Part shown: one piece after another, positions 1 through 5,428 of the stretch
Position numbering within the stretch: position 1 is the first letter of the stretch
Layout: each line of letters begins with the position of its first letter
Source: Candidatus Komeilibacteria bacterium
GTDB taxonomy: Bacteria > Patescibacteriota > Patescibacteriia > UBA1558 > 2-01-FULL-52-15
Length of the DNA stretch: 17,135 nt
Assembly (NCBI GenBank): GCA_016204595.1
Contig: JACQKJ010000038.1
Location: forward strand, 1-17,135
Direction of reading: 5' to 3'
Translations under genes and position numbers: made by a program
Notes under the pieces: generated by a model
What the model saw: only the letters and a program-made list of their open reading frames with translations
What the model was told of the DNA's origin: nothing
Databases searched by the model: none

Positions 1-2
1 CA

Positions 3-368
3 TATATAGTTGGCTCAGATGAAAACGAAAATTATTTACGTTCACAAATTCATGATACGAAAATTCTTGAAAATAACACCTCAACGCTGACTCCTGTAAT
101 TATAAAAAAACTTAAAGATTCGAAGAGTGTAAAAGGCGATGATATTGCTTTATCTGTCGAAGCTTTGCACCATGCATATAATCGAAACATCGACATAGTT
201 CACTTATTCACTGGGGATGGAGATTATCTCCCTTTAATACAGGAGATTAAGCATCTGGGGGTTCGCGTATTTGTTAGCGCTTTTAATGTTGGCCTTAATG
301 AGAAATTAAAATTGGAAGCCGATCACTTTTTCGATTTAGACACAATTTACTTCCCAGATGTAAATTAA
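3..368 (+). CDS. NYN-domain (LabA/DUF88-like) protein, C-terminal part
   Basis: The frame is open from the window edge to TAA at 366–368, so the N-terminus is missing; 121 residues are visible. The visible part carries the second half of a NYN (PIN-like nuclease) domain: KGDDIALSVEAL, then the acidic strand LFTGDGDYLPLIQEI with the GDGD motif, then KHLGVRVFVSAF and a closing LKLEADHFFDL. In this family the acidic residues bind metal, and members are thought to cut or bind RNA; the exact role here is unknown. An internal ATG at 165 would cut the domain and is not the true start. The gene is clearly more AT-rich than the housekeeping genes, which suggests transfer. Family call is confident; substrate is not known. 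Confidence 0.82.
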   Translation, partial: YIVGSDENENYLRSQIHDTKILENNTSTLTPVIIKKLKDSKSVKGDDIALSVEALHHAYNRNIDIVHLFTGDGDYLPLIQEIKHLGVRVFVSAFNVGLNEKLKLEADHFFDLDTIYFPDVN

Positions 369-447
369 TATATCCTTTATCAGTCGGATCGTCTTTAAAT
401 GGTGCTCATTTAGCCACACAATGTCCATATCCATAAGACTTAATTCC

Positions 448-476
448 TTGTCCCCCTCCTCGAACTATCGTATACT
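448..476 (+). promoter_or_regulatory. Promoter of the hsp20 operon
   Basis: TTGTCC at 448–453, a 17-nt spacer, and TATACT at 471–476 form a good sigma-70 type promoter. Transcription would start near 483, about 21 nt before the hsp20 ATG. No Shine-Dalgarno site and no CIRCE-like heat-shock repeat are visible. Confidence 0.6.
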
Positions 477-503
477 ATACCCATCATAACTAAAAACTTC
501 AGT

Positions 504-986
504 ATGTTCGGCAAAAAAAAGAAAAAAGAAGCAACCGCGGTCAAAGAGCAAACCGATGCTTGGCTTGAGCCGGAAGCGGCGCATGATGAGCACAGCGAGA
601 ACCCCCTCCAGAACCTGGACAAGCAGCCCGACTGGATAGATCAGGAGGAGGAAGAAGGTCAGCTTTCCGTGGACGTCTACCAGGAAGGCGGCAACATTAT
701 CGTCAAATCCACCATCGCCGGCATTGAGCCCGAGGACGTGGATATTTCCATTACCAACGACATGCTTACGATACGCGGTGAGCGCAAACAGGAAAAAACG
801 CAGCATGGGCGCGATTATTTTTTCCAGGAGTGCTACTGGGGCGCGTTTTCACGCTCCATCATACTGCCCGTTGAAGTGGACGTGAAGAAAATAGACGCCA
901 CGATCAAGAACGGGATTCTCACCATCGTCCTGCCGAAAATCGAACAAAAATCCAAGAAATCGATCAAAGTTAAAGAAGAAGAATGA
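504..986 (+). CDS. Hsp20/alpha-crystallin family small heat shock protein
   Basis: This 160-residue protein is an ATP-independent holdase that keeps unfolding proteins soluble in the cytoplasm. Residues 1–50 form a charged, lysine- then glutamate-rich N-terminal arm. The alpha-crystallin domain runs from about residue 53 (QLSVDVYQEGGNIIVKSTI) to about 150, with the family's ending motif ATIKNGILTIVLPK. The last residues (KKSIKVKEEE) lack a clear I-x-I oligomer anchor, although SIKV may stand in for it. The ATG at 504 follows a promoter by about 21 nt and has no Shine-Dalgarno site. The stop codon overlaps the next gene's start (ATGA), so the two are translationally coupled. The family assignment is secure. 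Confidence 0.93.
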   Translation: MFGKKKKKEATAVKEQTDAWLEPEAAHDEHSENPLQNLDKQPDWIDQEEEEGQLSVDVYQEGGNIIVKSTIAGIEPEDVDISITNDMLTIRGERKQEKTQHGRDYFFQECYWGAFSRSIILPVEVDVKKIDATIKNGILTIVLPKIEQKSKKSIKVKEEE

Positions 987-1192
987 TCCTCGCAAATTTA
1001 AGGGTGACCGTGAAGGAGGTAACAGCTACTGATGTGGTTCTTGAAACCGAACAGGGTCAGCCGATTCGCATCCCCGCACAGCTGCTGCCTGACGCAAAAA
1101 CCGGCATGTCGCTCTACCTTGCCGCAGACGGAAAACCATTAGTCTCGACCGACACACACGCCAAGGATATTTTGAATGAGATGATCCGTTAG
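983..1192 (+). CDS. Small hypothetical protein coupled to hsp20 (DUF3006-like)
   Basis: The 69-residue product has an N-terminal beta-rich half (LRVTVKEVTATDVVLETEQG, then IRIPAQLLPDAKTGMSLYLA) that resembles small OB/SH3-like barrels such as the DUF3006 family, where a pattern like 'LP..k.G' is common. The C-terminal end is a short helix (AKDILNEMI). There is no signal peptide, membrane segment or cysteine. Its ATG overlaps the hsp20 TGA (ATGA), so it is co-translated with the chaperone and may work with it or simply share stress control. The DUF3006 likeness is a weak visual match; the function is unknown. Confidence 0.7.
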   Translation: MILANLRVTVKEVTATDVVLETEQGQPIRIPAQLLPDAKTGMSLYLAADGKPLVSTDTHAKDILNEMIR

Positions 1193-1200
1193 ATCGCGGA

Positions 1201-1229
1201 TTGACTTTATACTCTCCTCATACTAAGGT
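1201..1229 (+). promoter_or_regulatory. Possible promoter of the 1289 gene
   Basis: TTGACT at 1201–1206 and TAAGGT at 1224–1229 are separated by 17 nt. The −10 box keeps only the key T, A and final T positions. It would give a leader of about 50 nt that includes a T-rich stretch and the strong ribosome site at 1276–1281. Confidence 0.35.
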
Positions 1230-1288
1230 GAGGTATCTTTTGTTTTTTTACAGCGTTTCAACGCACATTTCCGACAAGGAGACCATGC

Positions 1289-2011
1289 ATGGACACCAAG
1301 CAGCATGAATTGATCGACTGCAATAGAACAGCGTTGACCAGCTCTCAGCTGCTGGAACGAGCAGCGCAGTTCGTAGCCGCTCTTACAATGGAACTACACG
1401 AGGGGTCGAGAGGTCGCACAAAAACCATTGTTACCTATCCCTTGGCTGGTCTCGATCGCACAGCAATGGAGAATGCCGGTCTCCGCAGTGAATCAAATAG
1501 TCGCATGACGACATTCGCGCTCGACAACGGCGGATACTGGAACTTCCGCCATGACCACGAGCATACGGATCAAATAACGATTGCACTCAGCGCGATCGCT
1601 TCCATCAGCGAGACCGATCGTGGGGTTGCATTCATACCGTGCGCTCATGGTACGTTTCTGTCTCCGGCAGATAACGAATCGCATCGTCGCATGTTCCGGT
1701 TTCTCGCATCCATTCATCCGGAAGCACCAGATATCGTGCAGAAGCTGGCGCAGGACAGGGTCGTTGTCAGATGGAGTGAGATCGGTTTAGGAGGAATTCG
1801 CTCGATCGAGAGGCTTTTCAGCGAGTTCTGCAAGGGGAACGAAACACTGCGCAGACTGGCCATCTCGATCCTCAATCCATTTTCACCGAATCCATTTTCA
1901 CGCGACAATGTAGAGGAAGACCGATTCATCGAGGAATCTGCGCAACCAAACGTACTAGCCGGCTGGCGAAGACAGTTACATGAGCTCTGCTCTCGCCTTT
2001 CCGCCTATTAA
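1289..2011 (+). CDS. Hypothetical protein, 240 aa, strong Shine-Dalgarno site
   Basis: I do not recognise this protein. It is a soluble-looking 240-residue product without signal peptide or membrane segment. The N-terminal third is helical (SSQLLERAAQFVAALTMELHE). The middle has a segment with HDHEH and then FIPCAHGTFLSP, and the C-terminal part is rich in charged helices. The start is decided by a full AAGGAG at 1276–1281, seven bases ahead of ATG 1289; an ATG at 1285 is out of frame. The gene stands alone between the hsp20 pair and the toxin-antitoxin pair and ends in front of a long hairpin. It shares its ribosome-site style with the other unrecognised genes of the window, not with the housekeeping genes. 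Confidence 0.75.
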   Translation: MDTKQHELIDCNRTALTSSQLLERAAQFVAALTMELHEGSRGRTKTIVTYPLAGLDRTAMENAGLRSESNSRMTTFALDNGGYWNFRHDHEHTDQITIALSAIASISETDRGVAFIPCAHGTFLSPADNESHRRMFRFLASIHPEAPDIVQKLAQDRVVVRWSEIGLGGIRSIERLFSEFCKGNETLRRLAISILNPFSPNPFSRDNVEEDRFIEESAQPNVLAGWRRQLHELCSRLSAY

Positions 2012-2025
2012 GACCTCACGTCCAT

Positions 2026-2071
2026 ACGCCGTGTCCTCATTGTCCCTCATGGGATGAAAGGGGCGCGGCGT
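2026..2071 (+). terminator. Long hairpin after the 1289 gene, likely terminator
   Basis: ACGCCGTGTCC at 2026–2036 pairs with GGGCGCGGCGT at 2061–2071 with two G-U pairs. The interior adds TCAT/ATGA-type and TCCC/GGGA pairs around a TCAT loop, giving a nearly continuous stem. The following TATCATTT is only mildly T-rich, so termination is likely but not certain. Confidence 0.45.
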
Positions 2072-2117
2072 TATCATTTCGGCTAAAAATTGTTATTCAC
2101 TATGCTTGATTGTACCG

Positions 2118-2133
2118 ACGTATCCGCCTCCGC
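2118..2133 (+). repeat. 16-bp direct repeat, left copy
   Basis: ACGTATCCGCCTCCGC is present here and again at 2862–2877, one copy on each side of the toxin-antitoxin module. The right copy continues into a GC-rich imperfect hairpin (2868–2903); the left copy does not. It may mark a mobile cassette edge or an interspersed repeat. Confidence 0.6.
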
Positions 2134-2202
2134 GTGGTGAAGGATGTTCGGACTGCGGTGAGGGGGTTGCAGGTGACACAATGCGAATGGATTAAAGCGG
2201 GA

Positions 2203-2230
2203 TTGACAACTGATACACTTTTGATACACT
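2203..2230 (+). promoter_or_regulatory. Toxin-antitoxin promoter with tandem operator repeat
   Basis: TTGACA at 2203–2208, a 16-nt spacer and TACACT at 2225–2230 form the promoter. The 9-mer TGATACACT occurs twice, at 2211–2219 and 2222–2230, exactly 11 bp apart, about one helical turn. The second copy covers the −10 box. Ribbon-helix-helix antitoxins typically bind such short phased repeats to repress their own operon, so this is a candidate autoregulatory operator (inference). A TATAAT at 2236–2241 has no −35 partner at a proper distance. Confidence 0.55.
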
Positions 2231-2257
2231 AGCTTTATAATCCTTAAATACCGATTT

Positions 2258-2479
2258 ATGGCTACCATGAAACGTCGTATTAACATCTCTCTTCCTGATA
2301 GCGTCAATGATGCCCTGACGCTGCTTGCGGAGCGCGATAATGTACCTGAAGCAACAAAAGCAACGGATCTCCTCCAGCTTGCTCTTGAGATCGAGGAAGA
2401 TCAGGTGTGGGACGCGATTGCCTCCAAACGAGATACCAAGAAAGCTCGACTCACAAGTCATACGAAAGCGTGGGCATGA
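2258..2479 (+). CDS. Ribbon-helix-helix antitoxin of a RelB/ParD type
   Basis: The 73-residue product starts with a basic beta strand and two helices (MKRRINISLPDSVNDALTLL, residues 4–23), the classic ribbon-helix-helix DNA-binding fold of antitoxins. The C-terminal half is acidic, then basic (ALEIEEDQVWDAIASKRD), matching the part that wraps and blocks the toxin. It likely neutralises the RelE-type protein encoded next and represses the shared promoter. The start may be ATG 2258 or ATG 2267 (MKRR); neither has a clear Shine-Dalgarno site. Its TGA overlaps the toxin ATG (ATGA), so production is coupled, as is usual for these pairs. Confidence 0.85.
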   Translation: MATMKRRINISLPDSVNDALTLLAERDNVPEATKATDLLQLALEIEEDQVWDAIASKRDTKKARLTSHTKAWA

Positions 2480-2757
2480 GTTTTGCGATCAGCTACCATA
2501 CGGATGTTGTCGCGCACGACATCCCGAAATTATCAGAAAGTGATAGGAAGCGCATCAAACAAGCGATCGAAACCAAGCTTACTGAAAATCCCGAGATATT
2601 CGGTAAGCCACTGCGGAGGTCACTCAAAGGATATAGAAAGTTACGAGTAGGAGATTATCGAGTGATTTTTAGAATCGAGGGTACTTCGGTAAAGATTTTT
2701 GTTATTCAACATCGGTCGATTATATACAAAAAAACCGATCAGCGTCTTTCTACATAA
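2476..2757 (+). CDS. RelE/ParE superfamily toxin (mRNA interferase-like)
   Basis: Taking ATG 2476, which overlaps the antitoxin stop, gives 93 residues, the usual size of RelE. An upstream in-frame ATG at 2407 lies inside the antitoxin and is rejected. The core reads GYRKLRVGDYRVIFRIEG (52–69), followed by VIQHRSIIYKK (76–86). This is the RelE pattern with basic residues R54, K55, R57, R62 and R80 and the tyrosine Y84, which correspond to RNA-binding and catalytic positions in ribosome-dependent RelE toxins. A gyrase-targeting ParE role is less likely given this basic set with the tyrosine. A strong terminator follows at once. Confidence 0.88.
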   Translation: MSFAISYHTDVVAHDIPKLSESDRKRIKQAIETKLTENPEIFGKPLRRSLKGYRKLRVGDYRVIFRIEGTSVKIFVIQHRSIIYKKTDQRLST

Positions 2758-2772
2758 CTACTCACTTGATAC

Positions 2773-2803
2773 AAAAAATCTCCTAACAGCAGGAGGTTTT
2801 TTG
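2773..2803 (+). terminator. Rho-independent terminator of the toxin-antitoxin operon
   Basis: CTCCT and AGGAG enclose AACAGC, with an A-run before and GTTTTTT after, so the stem can extend by A-T pairs. It starts about 15 nt past the toxin stop and could work in both directions. Confidence 0.78.
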
Positions 2804-2861
2804 TTAGCTCCACATGGTGGAGAATGTTAGAACTCTTTCCGAGATGCGGCAGGTTGTCCCA

Positions 2862-2877
2862 ACGTATCCGCCTCCGC
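2862..2877 (+). repeat. 16-bp direct repeat, right copy
   Basis: Second copy of ACGTATCCGCCTCCGC (first at 2118–2133). It runs into an imperfect palindrome ending CGGGCTTCGGTGGA near 2903, a design common in intergenic palindromes of such genomes. Confidence 0.6.
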
Positions 2878-2932
2878 CCTCGCTTACGCTCGGGCTTCGG
2901 TGGATTATTTTTTGATTCCAGCCAAAAACAAA

Positions 2933-3075
2933 AAAACCGCCGGGACTAGTATTCACATATCTGCATCCAAGAAAATTTTTCCTAGATGTTACCGAGCCAA
3001 GGCCAGGTAAAACTAAGGAAAAATCCCCATGCTTGTCGTGGATGCAGGTATATAAACGCTAATATTAGCGGTTTT
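2933..3075. repeat. 143-nt long imperfect inverted repeat
   Basis: AAAACCGC (2933–2940) pairs with GCGGTTTT (3068–3075); CTGCATCCA (2961–2969) with TGGATGCAG (3039–3047); ATTTTTCCT (2975–2983) with AGGAAAAAT (3016–3024); GTTACC (2988–2993) with GGTAAAAC (3006–3013); and GCC (2996–2998) with GGC (3001–3003). Pairing register stays constant within the outer and inner halves, with about nine extra bases on the right arm. The whole element is one giant hairpin without coding capacity. It could be a miniature transposable element or a structured RNA; I recognise neither. Confidence 0.7.
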
Positions 3076-3178
3076 CTATGTACCCTGAGGCACTATACCA
3101 TCAGGCAACGGTGAATAATATCACGGCATACCCGGGCTGTCAAGTCCACAAAAGATTCACCATTTGTTCACATATTAT

Positions 3179-3263
3179 GAACCCGACCTCGCCCTCACGG
3201 GCGAGGTACCCGCCTGCCAGCGCCTCACGGCACAGCCGTTGGCGGGCAGGTCGGGGCGGGTTC
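3179..3263. other. GC-rich three-way-junction structure
   Basis: GAACCCG (3179–3185) pairs with CGGGTTC (3257–3263). Inside lie a perfect hairpin ACCTCGCCC/GGGCGAGGT with a TCAC loop (3186–3207) and a second arm: CCTGCC/GGCAGG, then CGCC/GGCG, then ACGGC/GCCGT. It could be a folded RNA or palindromes nested in palindromes. Only three T follow, so it is a poor terminator. Confidence 0.5.
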
Positions 3264-3301
3264 TTTACGAGAGGAGCCCGCTCCGCTGGTTTATTTTCAA
3301 T

Positions 3302-3343
3302 GCCCGTATCCCCGCAGCCTAGTAGGCTACGGAGTATTCGGGC
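3302..3343. repeat. Imperfect hairpin upstream of rpmF
   Basis: GCCCG (3302–3306) pairs with CGGGC (3339–3343), and AGCCT/AGGCT closes an AGT loop in the middle, with internal mismatches. It lies upstream of the predicted rpmF promoter and so outside that transcript. Confidence 0.5.
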
Positions 3344-3386
3344 GTGCGTAATAAACAGGCATATAGTATTTCATTCCTGTTCCAGC

Positions 3387-3415
3387 TTGCGATGAACGGT
3401 ACATTGTACTACAAT
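3387..3415 (+). promoter_or_regulatory. Promoter of rpmF–nusB
   Basis: TTGCGA at 3387–3392, a 17-nt spacer and TACAAT at 3410–3415. Transcription would start near 3422, giving an AT-rich leader of about 50 nt before the rpmF ATG. Confidence 0.5.
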
Positions 3416-3473
3416 AACGATACTTTTCAAACGTATCTTAATAACTTATTAAGAACTAACCAGTATAGAGGCT

Positions 3474-3683
3474 ATGGGAACACCGACAAAGAAACGGACG
3501 TCAGGCCAGCGGAAGCGGCGAGCGGCGCATTTCGCACTTGCGAACCAGAACACCGTGCGTTGCCCCAAATGCAAGCACGTGACGCTCCCCCATCGCGCGT
3601 GCAGCTTTTGCGGCTACTACCGCGGACGGCAAGTCCTGAAAATGGATCGGGCGATCAGGCGAACCGAAAAGATCCAATCGTAA
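3474..3683 (+). CDS. rpmF: 50S ribosomal protein L32
   Basis: The 69-residue product is the small zinc-ribbon protein of the large ribosomal subunit. The basic N-terminal arm (TKKRTSGQRKRRAAHFAL) binds 23S rRNA. A complete zinc ribbon follows with C30, C33, C43 and C46 (CPKC … CSFC), then the conserved GYYRGRQVL. The basic tail after residue 56 is slightly longer than in many L32 proteins. ATG 3474 is preceded only by a weak GAGG. The nusB start lies three bases past the stop, so the two form an operon. Identification is secure. Confidence 0.95.
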   Translation: MGTPTKKRTSGQRKRRAAHFALANQNTVRCPKCKHVTLPHRACSFCGYYRGRQVLKMDRAIRRTEKIQS

Positions 3684-3686
3684 TCC

Positions 3687-4559
3687 ATGGCCAATCGACA
3701 TCTCGCGCGTACCTTGACACTGCAAGCACTCTTCGAGTGGGACTTCTATGACGGCAAAAAAGATGTCGACGCCATATTGGACTATAGTATCGCGGAGTTT
3801 GCCCCTGATTTCGACGACGAGGGTTACTCGCGCAATCTGATCCACGCCATCATCAAAAATCGCGTGAAGATAGATGAACTCATCATTGCCTTCGCGCCGG
3901 AATGGCCCCTGGAACAGATCACGACCGTTGACCGCAATGTCTTGCGCATTGGGGTTTTTGAATTGAAATTTTCTGATGAGATACCCCCGAAAGTCGCCAT
4001 CAATGAGGCCATTGAGATCGCGAAAACCTTCGGCGGGCCCTCAAGCGGCAAATTCATCAACGGAGTTCTGGGAAGCATTTACAAAGAAATGATCCGACTA
4101 GGGGAAAAACAGTCTCCGGAAAGCCAAGGCATCAAGGAGATCTCCGCCGGCGGACTTGTCTACCGCCGCGACCGAGGCGTCAGATATTTCGCGCTGATCC
4201 TCGATGCATACAACAAATGGACCTTCCCCAAAGGACACGTTGACTCGGTCGAATCGCTGGAAAAAACCGCCGCACGCGAGATCTCTGAGGAAATAGGCAT
4301 CACCAACCTAAAGCTCATCGCTCCCCTGGGAGACGCCGAGCTCAAAGTACACCGGTCAGGAGAAGCTAGTTTCCGCAAGCTGGTCCATTATTATCTGTTC
4401 GCGACCGATGAGAGCGCACTGCGTGTGCCGCAGGTCGCCGAGCTCAAAGACGCGAAGTGGTTCACAACCGATGAAGCGAAAGAGCATATGACCTACAGTC
4501 AAAATAAAGAAATGTTCGCTAAAGCACTTACGCTTATTGACGAGTATGAATCCCGTTAG
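3687..4559 (+). CDS. nusB: NusB–Nudix hydrolase fusion protein
   Basis: Two proteins are joined in one 290-residue chain. Residues 1–140 are NusB, an RNA-binding antitermination factor that helps RNA polymerase read rRNA operons: ARTLTLQALFEWDF at the start, DRNVLRIGVFEL in the middle, and AINEAIEIAKTFGG and KFINGVLGSIYKE at the end. Residues about 150–290 are a Nudix hydrolase: SAGGLVYRR opens the fold and a perfect Nudix box G-x5-E-x7-REISEEIGI follows, with all metal-binding glutamates. The Nudix substrate cannot be read from sequence. The linker is short (GEKQSPESQGI). There is no frameshift or stop between the parts. The last codons overlap the sequence ATGAATCCCGTTA, which recurs 74 bp downstream. 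Confidence 0.92.
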   Translation: MANRHLARTLTLQALFEWDFYDGKKDVDAILDYSIAEFAPDFDDEGYSRNLIHAIIKNRVKIDELIIAFAPEWPLEQITTVDRNVLRIGVFELKFSDEIPPKVAINEAIEIAKTFGGPSSGKFINGVLGSIYKEMIRLGEKQSPESQGIKEISAGGLVYRRDRGVRYFALILDAYNKWTFPKGHVDSVESLEKTAAREISEEIGITNLKLIAPLGDAELKVHRSGEASFRKLVHYYLFATDESALRVPQVAELKDAKWFTTDEAKEHMTYSQNKEMFAKALTLIDEYESR

Positions 4560-4592
4560 AACTTCCGCATGACATTTGTTTGCGACAAAAAT

Positions 4593-4601
4593 TGTTATAC
4601 T
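4593..4601 (+). promoter_or_regulatory. Extended −10 promoter of rnc
   Basis: TGTTATACT (extended −10) with no clear −35 at 17 nt. Transcription would begin near 4608. Without the 101-bp element that follows, this would place the start only about 12 nt from a gggATGAA start site. Confidence 0.5.
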
Positions 4602-4619
4602 TTAATTCACGAAAAAGGG

Positions 4620-4670
4620 ATGAATCCCGTTACAAATCCCATTCAGCATTTCACACACCTATATACCTAG
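4620..4670 (+). CDS. Possible 16-codon upstream ORF in the rnc leader
   Basis: ATG 4620 opens a short frame (MNPVTNPIQHFTHLYT) that stops at TAG 4668–4670, inside the 101-bp element. It lies just behind the rnc promoter and has GGG directly before its ATG. It is out of frame with rnc. I suggest the ATG is the old rnc start codon, displaced when the element inserted. Whether it is translated is unknown. Confidence 0.25.
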   Translation: MNPVTNPIQHFTHLYT

Positions 4671-4726
4671 TTTTCTATGAAAACATTGTGCACAAAATTA
4701 ACAAGTAATCTGGGATTTGTAACGGG
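4626..4726. mobile_element. 101-bp palindromic element, copy 1 (at the rnc start)
   Basis: The ends are a perfect 16-bp inverted repeat: CCCGTTACAAATCCCA (4626–4641) and TGGGATTTGTAACGGG (4711–4726). A central hairpin GTTTTC-TAT-GAAAAC is centred on element base 52. Flanks carry a direct repeat (GGG)ATGAA at 4617–4624 and 4724–4731, one base off the left end. It has the same length, ends and hairpin position as the element at 9146–9246. No coding capacity. Mobile nature is inferred. Confidence 0.65.
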
Positions 4727-5419
4727 ATGAACAAGCTGGAAAAATTGGAGCAGAGGCTTAACGTATCATTTCGCGACAAGGACGTTCTGAAGAGCGCTCT
4801 GGTGCACCGATCGTACCTCAACGAACATAAGAGCTTTCCCTTGGATCACAATGAACGGCTCGAATTCTTGGGGGATGCCGTTCTGGAATTGATCGTGACC
4901 GAATACCTCTATAGCAACTACCCGGACCCCGAGGGCGAGCTTACCAACTGGCGCTCGAGCCTGGTCAATTTCAAAATGCTGTCCGCGCGCGCCGAAGCAC
5001 TGGACCTCTACCCGCTCATGTATATGAGCAGGGGCGAAGCCCGCGATCAAAGCCCCAAAGCGCGGATGTACATCCTCGCGAATGCATATGAAGCGGTCAT
5101 CGGGGCTTTATTTGTGGACCAAGGTCTCGAGGCGGCGAAACAGTTCATACTCAAAGACCTCATCCCTCATTTCGGGGAAATTCTCGAGAAGAAACTCTAT
5201 CTCGATTCCAAAAGCAAATTCCAGGAACGGTCACAGGAGCAGCTCAATATCACACCCCGATACAAGATCCTGAAGGAGATCGGGCCCGATCATAGCAAAC
5301 ACTTTACCGTCGGCGTCTACCTGGACAAGGAGCTTATCGCCGAAGGCACCGGCATGAGCAAACAGGAGGCCGAAACGGATGCGGCGACCAACGCCCTCCG
5401 TGAAAAACAATGGGACTAA
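4727..5419 (+). CDS. rnc: Ribonuclease III
   Basis: RNase III cuts double-stranded RNA, including rRNA precursors. The 230 residues contain the endonuclease domain (1–150) with the signature NERLEFLGDAVLEL at 42–55, giving the catalytic pair E46 and D50. The second metal site reads ILANAYEAVIGALFVD: E122 is kept but the usual Asp three residues before it is Asn119. The double-stranded RNA-binding domain covers about 155–227 (SKFQERSQEQ … AETDAATNAL). ATG 4727 directly abuts the right arm of a 101-bp palindrome, with no Shine-Dalgarno site, so a long RNA hairpin would close the start region. smc follows after nine bases. Confidence 0.95.
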   Translation: MNKLEKLEQRLNVSFRDKDVLKSALVHRSYLNEHKSFPLDHNERLEFLGDAVLELIVTEYLYSNYPDPEGELTNWRSSLVNFKMLSARAEALDLYPLMYMSRGEARDQSPKARMYILANAYEAVIGALFVDQGLEAAKQFILKDLIPHFGEILEKKLYLDSKSKFQERSQEQLNITPRYKILKEIGPDHSKHFTVGVYLDKELIAEGTGMSKQEAETDAATNALREKQWD

Positions 5420-5428
5420 CCGCGACAA

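Noticed and set aside
2933..3075. Integron attC site or retron RNA
   Set aside because: The ends do not carry the GTTRRRY/RYYYAAC core of attC, and no integrase or reverse transcriptase gene lies in the window.
3078..3395. Plus-strand frame of 105 codons
   Set aside because: It crosses the three-way-junction and hairpin structures, has no ribosome site and shows no protein-like pattern.
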